Origin: Pleurodeles waltl | Taxonomy: Eukaryota; Chordata; Amphibia; Caudata; Salamandridae | Assembly: GCF_031143425.1 (NCBI RefSeq) | Contig: NC_090445.1 | Span: forward strand, 814,758,317 to 814,822,316 | DNA: 64,000 nt | Direction of reading: 5' to 3' | Part shown: positions 12,315-22,020 of the stretch, piece after piece | Layout of the letters: every line of letters begins with the position of its first letter | Numbering within the stretch: the first letter of the stretch is position 1 | Program-made: the position numbers and the translations under genes | Notes under the pieces: generated by a model | Told to the model about the DNA's origin: nothing | Seen by the model: only the letters and a program-made list of their open reading frames with translations | The model's database searches: none

Positions 12315-13855
12315 CTGGCACCCCAAAGACACCCCAGGTTTTCAAAGGAGCGGTGAAGGGTCATGGTGGAGGAAATCATCCGGGTAGAGCCACAGCTATT
12401 CGGATCACAGGTGCAGCAGACGTCCATTGCTAGGAAGATGGAGCTATGGTGGAGAATCGTGGACATGGTCAATGCCGTGGGACAGCACCCCAGAACAAGG
12501 GATGACATCAGGAAGAGGTGGAACGACCTACGGAGGAAGGTGCGTTCCATGGTTTGCAGACACCTGGTAGCTGTACAGAGGACTGGCGGTGGACCCCCAC
12601 CTCCTCCCCCACAACTAACAACATGGGAGGAGCAAATCCTGGCAATAATGCATCCTGAGGGCCTCACAGGAGTAGCAGGAGGACTGGACTCTGGTAAGTT
12701 ATATCTTTACTACTATATTCCCCACCCTACCTGCATGCCATCACAAACTCCTACCCCTACCCTCACCCCATCACTCCACCACCTCACATATACCCCACTA
12801 TCACAATCCACCCATCCCAAAACCAAGCCCTGCATGTAACACCAATTCATGTATCCCCATCACAGACCTGCATGGACACCCATCACCACAGCATGCCCAT
12901 TAGAGAGAATCACCTAGCCCAGAAAATCACCACACACACAAGGCAAAGCTGATAGAGCAATCCCAACCATACAGGGAAACACACTCATGCACAAGATGGC
13001 ACACGCAGATACAATAACACTGCATTTTCATCCCCACAGGACCCCTACTCAAAGTCACCGGAGAGGGGTTGCCAGCAACATCCAGTCTCCCCCCAGAGGA
13101 GGCCCACAGTGATGATATCAGCTCTGCACGCCTGGATCACGATGACCAACCTGGCCCATCAGGGACCTCTGGACAGTTGGTTACCCTGCCACTGTCCCAA
13201 TCCACCACAGAGCCCCCCCCTGAGGAAACACCAGCACTGCACCCACCCAGTGGGCCCATGCCACTGTCCCCAGGACACGTCAATCAGCAGTGTGACCACC
13301 ACTATAAGGACCCCAGGCAACCCCACAAACACAGGATGATCAGGGACCTGGGGTCAGTGGCAGTGGGCACACAGTTCATGGGACAGAGGCACTGGATAAC
13401 AGGGAAACTGGGAGGAATGCTGTGTGACAGGGGGAGGACAGGCCCAGGAAACTGACTCTCCGGGAGGCACTCACCAACATCCTGGGAAAATACCACATTC
13501 CAGGAGACCATGGGCCAGAGACTGTACAGGTTGGACCCAGCGGCTGCAGGAGGGACAGTAGCTGGGTATCAGGGGGGACCTCAAAAACATCTACACCATC
13601 CTGGTCACCATTGCAGTGCTGGCTGGCATGGGCAACACCATGAGGGAGGCAGTGGCACAACAACGGGCCCCTGACACTAGCCACACCGAAGAACAGCCCT
13701 CCACCTCCGCCGGCGCTAGTGGACAGAAGGCCCCGCCACAGGACCAACAGGCCACCAGCACCCCACCCCCTGCAGAAGGAGAACCACCCCACAAATGGTC
13801 CCTGCGATCCAGACAGAAGCCAGAGAACATTGCCAAGACCCCCGCCAGGAAATAG
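12315..13855 (+). pseudogene. Myb/SANT-like gene 1 of Harbinger copy 2, disabled
   Basis: Exon 1 is 12315-12693 (379 nt, as in copy 1) and exon 2 is 13040-13855, with donor GTAAGT and acceptor CCCCACAG. The start codon has changed from ATG to CTG, and an in-frame TGA replaces a codon just before RVMVEE. The trihelix core is otherwise well kept (KMELWWRIVDMVNAVGQ, DDIRKRWNDLRRKV). Exon 2 keeps EEAHSDD and the Ser/Pro-rich block but has shifted frames after about 13230. Open frame resumes in the last ~240 bases, ending in a basic tail and TAG 13853-13855. The intact homologue is in copy 1. Confidence 0.85.
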
Positions 13856-14038
13856 AACTCTCCTGATTGTCACCTTTCTGTCCCACTCTGTCACTCTGTC
13901 CACCTTGAACTGACATTACTCCCCTTCCTATGCCCCATTTGACAATGCACCTGTGACACCAAGAGACTGGACTCTAACTGGACATTCCTCCACCATCACC
14001 CCAGCCCATTGCACATACCCCTCTACGTATGAGCACTT

Positions 14039-14045
14039 AAATAAA
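14039..14045 (+). promoter_or_regulatory. Polyadenylation signal after Myb-like gene 1 (copy 2)
   Basis: An AATAAAC motif occurs about 185 nt after the stop codon, in the same relative place as in copies 1 and 3. Confidence 0.55.
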
Positions 14046-15689
14046 CACCCTTGGAACAAATACAAATATTGAGTCTGTCAAATGATTGCAATATGTATTA
14101 CTACAACATTCTGAAAACATAGCAAGTCATATGTACAGTTATATATACATTGGTATGACCTTTAGTGTGCAGCAATAAACATACCAGGAGCCAGAGTGGG
14201 CCACAGATATCTGAAAATAGAGATGACAAAGGGTACATTAAGTGGCCATAGACATAGGGAAATCAGGCTGCCATGTACAATGTCCAACAGAAACTGAAAT
14301 GTAAAGTTAAATTACAGTGTCTTACCTGTGTGTCACTGGAAGTACTGCTGTATTATGTGACTTCTGTTGTCCACATCTTCTTCCTCTGCCTCTTCTTCCT
14401 CACTGTCCGCAGGCTCCACCGCTGCCACAAGACCATCTCCATGCTCATCCTCCTGTAGAAAAGGCACCTGGCGTCGCAAGGCCAGGTTGTGCAACATGCA
14501 ACATGCAACGATGATCTGGCACACCTTCTTGGGTGAGTAGTACAGGGATCCACCTGTCAGATGGAGACATCAGAACCTGGCCTTCAGGAGGCCAAACGTT
14601 CTTTCAATTATCCTCCTTGTTCACCCATGTGCCTCATTGTAACGTTCCTCTGCCCTTGTCCTGGGATTCCTCACTGGGTTCAGTAGCCATGAGAGGTTGG
14701 GGTAACCAGAGTCATCTGCAAATATCGAGGGATACCTGTTAGACACACGCTAACCCTTAGGGACAACCGCATACCCATACACCAACTCATACTGGGTGGG
14801 GACCTTGGGCTCACCTATTAGCCACACCCGGTGCCTCTGGAGTTGGCCCATCACATATGGGATGCTGCTATTCCTCAATATAAATGTGTCATGCACAGAG
14901 CCAGGATACTTGACATTCACATGGGAGATGTACTGGTCTGGCAAACACGCCATCTGCACATTCATAGAGTGATAGCTTTTTCTATTCCTGATCACTTGTT
15001 CATTTCTCTGGGGGGGGACAAATGCCACGTATGTACCATCAGTGGCACCAATGATGTTGGGGATATGTCCCAGGGCATAAAAGTCAGCTTTCACTGCGGC
15101 CAAATCCTCCACCTGGGGGAATACAATGTAGCTGTGCATGTGTTTCAGCAGGGCTGACAACACTCTGGTCAACGCATTGGAGAACATTGGCTGAGACATC
15201 CCTGATGCCATTGCCACTGTTGTTTGGAAGGAACCACTTGCTAGGAAATGGAGCACTGACAGGACCTGCACTAGAGGGGGGATACCTGTGGGCTGGCGGA
15301 TAGCTGACATCAGGTCTGGCTCCAATTGGGCACACAGTTCTTGGATTGTGGCCCGATCAAATCTGTATGTTAGTATAATGTGTCTGTCCTCCATTGTCGC
15401 AAGGTCCACCAGGGGTCTGTACACCGGAGGATGTTGCCATCTCATATTCATCCTCAGCGGTTGAGCCTATGAAGGAAAACGGTGAGCAGAGGGTCATATT
15501 CACACATCAATTGAAATAATGGTGCATCTTTTCCTTTACTGAACCTGTATGTGTATCCGAGAGTCTATTGCTGTGCCAATGTCTGCTGTGACGCAGTTAG
15601 GTTCCATGGCCTGTGCCCCCCTGAAATGAAGACTGACTGACCTGTGAGGAGGGACAAGTGGAAATGAGGTAATTCTGCTGACGTTGTGC

Positions 15690-15805
15690 GCCGTTGCGGT
15701 AGGCGGTCGATGACCGCCACGCAACTTTGCATTGGTTATCATTGGACCCTATGGGTTCCAGGAGTCAATGGCGATGTACACCGGCGGTGACGGTACGCAC
15801 CGCAG
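15690..15805. promoter_or_regulatory. Internal ACCGCC/GGCGGT cluster upstream of Myb-like gene 2
   Basis: GGCGGTCGATGACCGCC and further GGCGGT/CACCGC words lie 110-220 bp before the Myb-like 2 start. The same words fill the subterminal regions of the element, and a comparable cluster sits at 37803-37920 in copy 3. They could be shared binding sites for a self-encoded protein. Confidence 0.45.
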
Positions 15806-15911
15806 CGGACATGACCTCCATTTTCTATCTCTTCAGTCACTTGCTACCTGACCTTCAACAGGAGAGGACCTACACTGTAAGTGCTGCTGTGACCTATGTC
15901 TGGAAGCGACT

Positions 15912-18583
15912 ATGGCTCATGTGTCTGGGGAAAGGGCCCCTACCTTCACTGCGGAGGAGTTGGAGAAACTGGTGGATGGGGTCCTCCCCCAGTACACGTT
16001 ACTCTACGGTCCTCCAGACAAACAGGTGAGTACACTGTGAACATGATGCGTGGGCCATGAATGTATGGATTGCTGTGTGTGTAAGCCACATGTATAGGGG
16101 GGCTGAGACGTCCTGGCCAGAGTGCTGCATGTATATGTGCATCAGGGGATGGGAGGGATCTGGTGGGCCATGAGTGTGATGGTCTGGACGGTTAACTAAT
16201 TCCCTTTTCTGCTGTCTTTTCCATGCAGGTCAGTGCCCATCGGAAAAAGGGTATTTGGTGTGCCATCGCCAAGGAGGTGAGGACCCTCGGGTCTCTGACA
16301 GGCGGAGTACCCACTGCTGCAAACAGTGGGAGGACCTGTGCCGCTGGGCAAGGAAGACGGCGGAGGCCCAGCTGGGGCTGGACTCTCAACGAGGAAGGGG
16401 TGCCCGTTGTACCCTGACCCCCCTGATGTTCCGCATCCTGGCGGTGGCCTATCCAGAGTTGGATGGGCGCTTGAAGGCATCACAGCAGCCACAAGTGGGT
16501 GAATACTGATTCAAAATCATGACTGTGCGCACGTTAAGATTTGCCTGGGTCGGGGATATGGGCTGTGGGTGCCCCTAGGCCAGGGCGAACATGGCAGGGT
16601 AGGTCCCTTGTTGGGCAGGCTCTGAAGCACTCCAACCCCAATAGTGTTAGTGGGCATCGACTACTGGGCAGGATCCTGTAGGTTTCAGGTGTGCAGCTAA
16701 TGAAGTTAGGCATTGTACCCCATGGGCTGGTGACTATCTTAGTAACTGGTAGTGCATGGCCTAGTGCATAGGGTGTTGTGTACGCCAACTGTAGTGGTGT
16801 TGCTGGCCAAGTGCATCCTCTGTCCCTCTACCCCCCTTTTTGTTTTGTCATGCTTTCCTTGTGTGCATCAGCATCATCTGGCGGAGAAGCAGAGGCACCG
16901 ACGACAGAGGGAGCTGCATCCCACATGTGCCTGGAGGCCGTATCCACTGACAGTGAGGGCACCAGTGGGACAGAGGGCAAAGGGAGCAATACGACGGGGA
17001 CAGAAGGGGACACCACAGACAGCGACTCCTCCTCCAATGGAAGCTCGCTAGCGGTGGTGGACACCTCTGTGCCCACCCCAACAACAGGTACAGCCGCCAC
17101 CCCCCTACCAGCACCGCCCGCCCAAAAGGCCCTCAGCGTGTTTCCCGTGCTGCTCACCCAAGAGGGTGGGCATCACCTTTGCCCCAGGCACCTCAGGCCC
17201 TGCCACAGTCAGCCCTGCTGCCCTCAGTGAGGAGGCTATTGACCTCCTGAGATCCCTCACTGTTGGGCAGTCAACTATTCTGAATCCCATCCAGGGTGTC
17301 GAGAGGCATTTGCAACAAACAAATGCATACCTCGGGGAATTCACTCTGGCGTGGCAGCCCAACGGAGAGCATTTCAGGCTCTGGCCTCAGCACTGATGGC
17401 AGCCATTGTCCCTGTCTCCAGCCTCCCCCCTCCAAATTCCTCTACCCAGTCCCAATCCCCTCAACCCTAGCCTATCCCAAGCACACCTTCAGGCCAGAAT
17501 TCACCCAAATCAACACACAAAAGTGGCTCAGGCAAACACAAGCACCACACTACGTCTCACAGGCACTCACACAAGCACCATCCTCATGCAGACACACCAA
17601 CATCCACTTCCTCCACTGTGTCCCCCTCCTCCTCGTCATCCACCTCCCTCCCAGTAGCTTCTCCACTCACACCTGCATGTACTACATCCTCATCCACTAC
17701 CTCCATCACCAGCACGCGCATCACAACACACCCCTCACTGGCCGTCACCACCCCCACATCCATGCACACGTCCCCTGTGTCCTCTCCCACTGTGTCTGTG
17801 ACCCCTTTTCCCAAAGTACACAAATGCAAGCACCCACCCAACAGCAATCCACCTCACAACAGCATCCAGCCCATGCACCTGCACCCAAACTCAGCAGACA
17901 GATGCCTCCTACAACCACTCCCTCTTCCTCCACTCCCAAACCCTCTCTCTCTTCCTGCCCAAGTGTCCCTAAGAAGCTTTTCCTGGCAAACTTTGACCTT
18001 TTCCATACCCCCCCGTTCTTCCCCTCAGGCCAGGGTGGCCAGGACCCAGGCCAGAACCTCAGCCACCAGGTCGACGTCTGCTGTGGTTCCTGCAGCTATC
18101 AGAGGCTCAAAGGGGGCACCCGTCAGCCCAGCCACTGTGCCACCAACCCCTGCCAAGGCCAAAACCATTCCGCCACCTGACAAGGTAAATAGGGGGAACG
18201 CATCCAGCGAGGGGAAGGAGCCACAACCACCCAGCAAGGCCACCTCAAAGACTCCAGCTGCCAGACCCAAGGTCACACCACCATCTGCCAAGTTGAGGAA
18301 GGGGCAGAAGACACCAGCCAAGGCACTTCAGCCGTCCAAGGCTGCAGGTGAAGTCCTGGTAGTTACCAGCACAACCGCCAGCAACACCAGCAGCCCCGTC
18401 ACTAGCACCGCCGCAAGCACCAACACCTGCACCGCCACCTGCACCGCCCCAAGCACCACTACTGTCAGCCGCAGCAGCCCCAGTTGGCAGCTGTCCGAAC
18501 CTGCAGGAGAAGGGCTGGAGCCTCCCTCCACCACTGGCAACACCCCCACCAGCACCGGCACTACCACCAGTTTGCAGCCGTAG
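15912..18583 (+). pseudogene. Second Myb/SANT-like gene (Myb-like 2) inside the transposase intron
   Basis: Exon 1 (15912-16025) encodes MAHVSGERAPTFTAEELEKL and onward. Exon 2 starts at 16229 after CCATGCAG and probably ends at the GT of 16499. Together they make a NAIF1/MSANTD-type domain distinct from Myb-like 1 (LVDGVLPQYTLLYG, KKGIWCAIAKEV, WEDLCRWARK). A one-base loss near 16293 breaks the frame in exon 2. Exon 3 (from 16872) is acidic and Ser/Thr-rich. Then come a helical block (SEEAIDLLRSLTVGQST, ~17225), a long Ser/Thr/Pro/His-rich region, and a Lys/Ala/Pro-rich basic part ending at a stop at 18581-18583. The join at 17090-17165 is unresolved because the frame changes there, in copy 3 as well. 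No function beyond DNA binding can be argued. The basic Pro-rich tail resembles a linker-histone-like or chromatin-binding tail only in composition. Confidence 0.72.
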
Positions 18584-18706
18584 CCGCCACCGGATGGAGT
18601 CTAGCCCTGCCTCCATGGTCTATCGTGCAACCTTGTCCCTGCAAATCTCGTGCCTCAGACACCCAGGTGAGGGACTGTGAACTGCCACACCCCAAGTGTT
18701 GCATCA

Positions 18707-19493
18707 CTGGGCACAAAGCCCCCTCCAGAACCAGTGGAGAAAGGCATCCAATCACCCTATCCTTGGCAGGATGAAGCACACTGGGCACAAAGCCCCCTCC
18801 AGAATCAGTGGAGATATGCATCCACTCACCCTATCCGTGGCAGGATGAAGCACACTGGGCACAAAGCCCCCTCCAGAACCAGTGGAAGAAGCCATCCACT
18901 CACCCTATCCTTGGTAGGATGAAGCACACTGGGCAGAAAGCCCCCGCCAGAGCCAGTGGAGATATGGATCCACTCACCCTATGCTTGGCAGGATGAAGCA
19001 CACTGAACACAAAGCCCCCTCCAGAACCAGTGGAAGAAGGCATCCACTCACCATATCCATGGCAGCATGAAGCACACTGGGCACAAAGCCCCCTGCAGAA
19101 CCAGTGGAAGAAGGCATCCACTCACCCTATCCTTGGCAGGATGAAGCACACTGGGAACAAAGCCCCCTCCAGAACCAGTGGAGATATGCATCCACTCAAC
19201 CTTTCCTTGGCAAAATGACGCACACTGGGCTTAAAGCTCCTTCCAGAACCAGTGGAGAAAGGCATCCACTCACCCTAACCTTTGCGGGATGAAGCACACT
19301 GGGCACAAAGCCCTCTCCAAAACCAGTGGAGAAAGGCATCCACTCACCCTATCCATGGTAGGATGAATCACACTGGGCACAAAGCCCCCTCCAGAGCCAG
19401 TAGAGATATGCATCCACTCACCCTATCCTTGGCAGGATGAAGCACACTGGGCACAAAGCCACCTCCAGAACCAGTGGAGATATGCATCCACTT
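18707..19493 (+). repeat. 74-bp minisatellite, about 10.6 copies
   Basis: Units start with CTGGGCACAAAGCCCCC and recur exactly every 74 bp from 18707 to 19447, each holding CCAGTGG and GATGAAGCACA. The unit length does not change over ten periods, although bases differ between units. The array lies just downstream of the Myb-like 2 reading frame, in its likely 3' UTR. Confidence 0.95.
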
Positions 19494-19878
19494 GAGAGAC
19501 TGTGGCTTTGCACTCCCCAGGGCCAAGCAGTGGGCAAACCACCCACTAGAGAGACTGTGGCTTTGCACTCCTGAGGACCAAGCAGTGGACAAACCGCCCA
19601 CTAGAGAGAATGTGTCTTTGCACTCCCCAGGACCAAGCAGTGGGCAAACCACCCACTGGAGAGACTGTGGCCTTGCACTCCCCAGGACCAAGCAGTGGGC
19701 AAACCACCCACTAGGGAGACTGTGGCTTTGCACTCCCCAGGACCAAGCAGTGGGCAAACCACCCACTAGAGAGACTGTGGCTTTGCACTCCCCAGGACCA
19801 AGCAGTAGGCAAACCACCCACTTGAGAGACTGTGGCCTTGCACTCCCAAGGACATCGCTGTGGGCATGGAGCCCCCTC
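19494..19878 (+). repeat. 55-bp minisatellite, about 7 copies
   Basis: Units start with GAGAGACTGTGGCTTTGCAC and recur every 55 bp (19494, 19549, 19604 and so on to 19824). It directly abuts the 74-bp array but has an unrelated unit. Confidence 0.93.
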
Positions 19879-20466
19879 CAGAGCAGTGGCGTTATTCCAT
19901 CTTCCGGCTGAGGTGCCCCCGTCCCCCTGAGATGCCTGTGTGTTTTCAACCTGATGCCCCTGCAGTGTTCTCTCTGTATTGAGGCATGAGTCAAGTGTGG
20001 GCTTGGCGTATGAGTTTTGGCCCAGTTGTCCACAGACATTTTGAGTGGACAATGTACCGCCTTATGTACGTATTGTATATTTTTGTAAATACTGTTTTTA
20101 AAATTATTCTGTATATCTGACTATTTCTAAAATATCACTGATTTGACTCTCTCCTTTTGTCCTTGCATTCTTCCAGGGGGTTACGGGGTGTAAATGTAAT
20201 GTTGATGCATGTGTTTTGTGTGTATGGTGTTACGGGTGAGGGTGGGGGTAGGGATGTTGAGTGTGTGTGTCACTCTCTTTTCCCTCCCCCCCTGTGTACC
20301 AGGTGCAGTACTCACCATGGTCGTCGCTGCCGCCGTTCGTACTCCTGGTAGATGAGAAGGTAGACCAGCATGGGGAGGACCTGCAGCTCGGGCTCCATGG
20401 CGTCTTGGTCCTTCGTTGAGTGTCGAGAGGTGAGTGGTTCCCCTTCTGGGTACTGTTTCTGCCGTG

Positions 20467-20473
20467 CTTTATA
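20467..20473 (-). promoter_or_regulatory. Candidate TATA box of the transposase gene (copy 2)
   Basis: The minus strand reads CATATAAAGC about 70 nt upstream of the transposase ATG at 20398. The region is still between the ATG and the terminal repeat. The equivalent site in copy 3 is degraded. Confidence 0.5.
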
Positions 20474-20680
20474 TGGCATTGGTACAGCCCCGGAAAAGCT
20501 AGCAGATGGGCGGGTTGTGATGGGGTGGGCGGTACATTGACATCCGCCTGTCTGTTGGCGGTTACCGCCATGTCGGTCAGAGTATTAAAGTGGCTGTATG
20601 TGTTGGCGGCTCCGCCGTGGTCGTGATCCCATTTTCTTTACCGCCAGCCTCTTGGCGGTATTACCGCCGCTTTAACACCG

Positions 20681-20704
20681 ACCACCAGGGTTGTAATGAG
20701 GGCC
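20681..20704 (-). repeat. Right terminal inverted repeat, Harbinger copy 2
   Basis: It is the reverse complement of the left end over 24 bases and is followed by TAA, the inferred target duplication. The adjoining 20540-20680 holds several paired GGCGGT/ACCGCC words. Confidence 0.93.
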
Positions 20705-21347
20705 TAAATCTCTCAATCAGAAACAATGGATTTTGAGAGGGAACTGCTAATTTGTAAGCCCAGACACTCTTCTCCTAGAAACCGTCACCATAAAGAAATC
20801 AGTAAAACAGTCCGTTTCAGAAAGTGCACCCAGAATTTGGAACCACCTATGTCCAGACACAACAACTATCCTTTCCCATAAATCACTCAAAAAGGAAGTG
20901 GAAAAATGTCTATTCCAAAGCCACTTCCAACCATAACCACTAGATGCCCTCAACATTGAAATCTAACTTTCATCAAGACCTGACATTCTACGTTGTTAGC
21001 CCACCCATCATCTCTAAGTGCACTGACCTCTATACCCATTACACAAGTTCTTGTATTTAGCTTATCCCGGATGTACCAGATCGACCACTGTGTTTGTAAA
21101 TTTTCATGTATTGCACGCTATCTCATGTATGTATCTTCTACTATCGGTATGTTTGCATGTTCTGTTAAATTTTTTTAATTTTTTCTGTTACTCAGCTACT
21201 TTTTGCGTCCTCCATTCCTTTATAAATTCACTCATAAATCTGACCCAATTCTCCTAATTTGCTTGGATTATTCCTCTTCAATATGTGTTTTATTTGATAC
21301 TTGTTGATATGCTAAACATTCCTATGTAAAGCACAGTGATTCCCATT

Positions 21348-21350
<3 letters not shown>
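20705..21350 (+). pseudogene. L2/CR1-like LINE, 3' part (continues from 11721)
   Basis: After the Harbinger insertion the plus strand again reads as the C-terminal end of a CR1/L2-type ORF2: APRIWNHLCPDTTTILSHKSLKKEVEKCLFQ at about 20825-20925, with stops. An AT-rich 3' UTR ends near TATGTAAAGCACAGTGA at 21320-21340, reminiscent of the TGTAAAGCGC-type 3' ends of L2/CR1 elements. A microsatellite follows directly. Confidence 0.7.
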
Positions 21351-21381
<31 letters not shown>

Positions 21382-21433
21382 TACACACACACAGACACAC
21401 ACATATACATCTAAAGATATATATATATATATA
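21351..21433. repeat. Compound (TA)n/(CA)n microsatellite
   Basis: A (TA)n run at about 21351-21379 is followed by an interrupted CA tract and another (TA)n run at about 21418-21433. Confidence 0.95.
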
Positions 21434-22020
21434 GTTAGGACATTGGTTCCATTGAAAAAGTTGAAAAAGTGTTTTTTGACTTGGGCATAACTTTGGCAAC
21501 ATTTGAAGATTCTTCATGACATTTTCCCAAAAAGGTGTGTTTGAAAATGTTATTGCGCATAGGAAGTTTCGGGTGATCCTCCAAGCAAGAGTCGAGAAAA
21601 AGGGGAGGTCAAAAAAGTGCATTTCCCATTTTAATTCTCATGGTGATTTTAGACCCAACTACAGCCTGAACTGCTGGATGGAATTACACCAAAATTGACA
21701 GAATTGTAACTTTTGATCTAGAAAGAGTGTTTTTTTGCTGTTTGGAATAAATCGGTTCAGTAGTTTTTGAAATATTAAAAGAAAAACAAATTTGAATATC
21801 AAGAGGTGTGAAGGCTTCACAAATACTCCCGATCTCATGCAGAGACCTAAGTGTCTGCCAACATTTCAACCAGGAAGTGTCGGCAGCCATTTTGGGACTT
21901 GACTTCAGCTGAGTTTAAAAAAGAAACAACAACAAAAAAAGAACAGGGGGCAGAGTACTGTTACGCTACCCGTGTAGCTTTGGTGCAGGGGTCTCCCATG
22001 GAGCCCACTCAAGGCAAAAA
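21434..22020 (+). repeat. Family X mid-repetitive element, locus 1
   Basis: The segment includes TTTTAGACCCAACTACAGCC, GAACTGCTGGATGGAATTACACC and TAGAAAGAGTG. The same order of landmarks occurs at 33605-33862 and continues at 52571-52930 (one copy split by Harbinger copy 3), and partly near 62740-63060. No coding capacity was found. I cannot assign the family. Confidence 0.6.

Larger units (their letters stand above)
14333..20398 (-). pseudogene. HARBI1-type Harbinger transposase, three exons, two nonsense codons
   Basis: Exons on the minus strand are 20398-20316 (starts MEPELQVLPMLVYLL, donor GTGAGT), 15452-14815 and 14715-14333. They join in phase to about 367 residues, close to HARBI1 (about 350). 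The DDE nuclease shows GATDGTYV (first Asp), GSVHDTFIL (second Asp), DSGYPN across the exon 2/3 join, and IIERTFGLLK (Glu). A Glu/Asp-rich tail precedes the TGA at 14333-14335. Only two defects are seen, both TGA where an Arg codon (CGA) is expected: 14621-14623 and 14570-14572. The first intron (~4.86 kb) contains the whole second Myb-like gene on the other strand. Exon 1 and its donor recur in copy 3 at 52258-52176, which supports the model. The enzyme would cut and join transposon ends at TWA sites. Confidence 0.85.
11722..20704 (+). mobile_element. Complete PIF/Harbinger transposon, copy 2 (9.0 kb, three genes)
   Basis: Both ends are present as 24-bp terminal inverted repeats (11722-11745 and 20681-20704) beginning GGCCCTCATTACAACC. 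The flanking trinucleotides are CAA on the left and TAA on the right, matching a TAA target duplication with one substitution; 3-bp TWA duplications are the Harbinger norm. The element holds Myb-like gene 1 (plus), a three-exon transposase (minus) and a second Myb-like gene (plus) inside the transposase's first intron. ACCGCC/GGCGGT hexamers are dense at both ends and near 15690-15800. It sits within the coding region of an L2/CR1-like LINE. At 9 kb it is much longer than the few kb usual for autonomous vertebrate Harbingers. Confidence 0.93.

Noticed and set aside
18707..19878. Array of regular repeats resembling a CRISPR
   Set aside because: Units are contiguous with no unique spacers, and the surroundings are a eukaryotic transposon.
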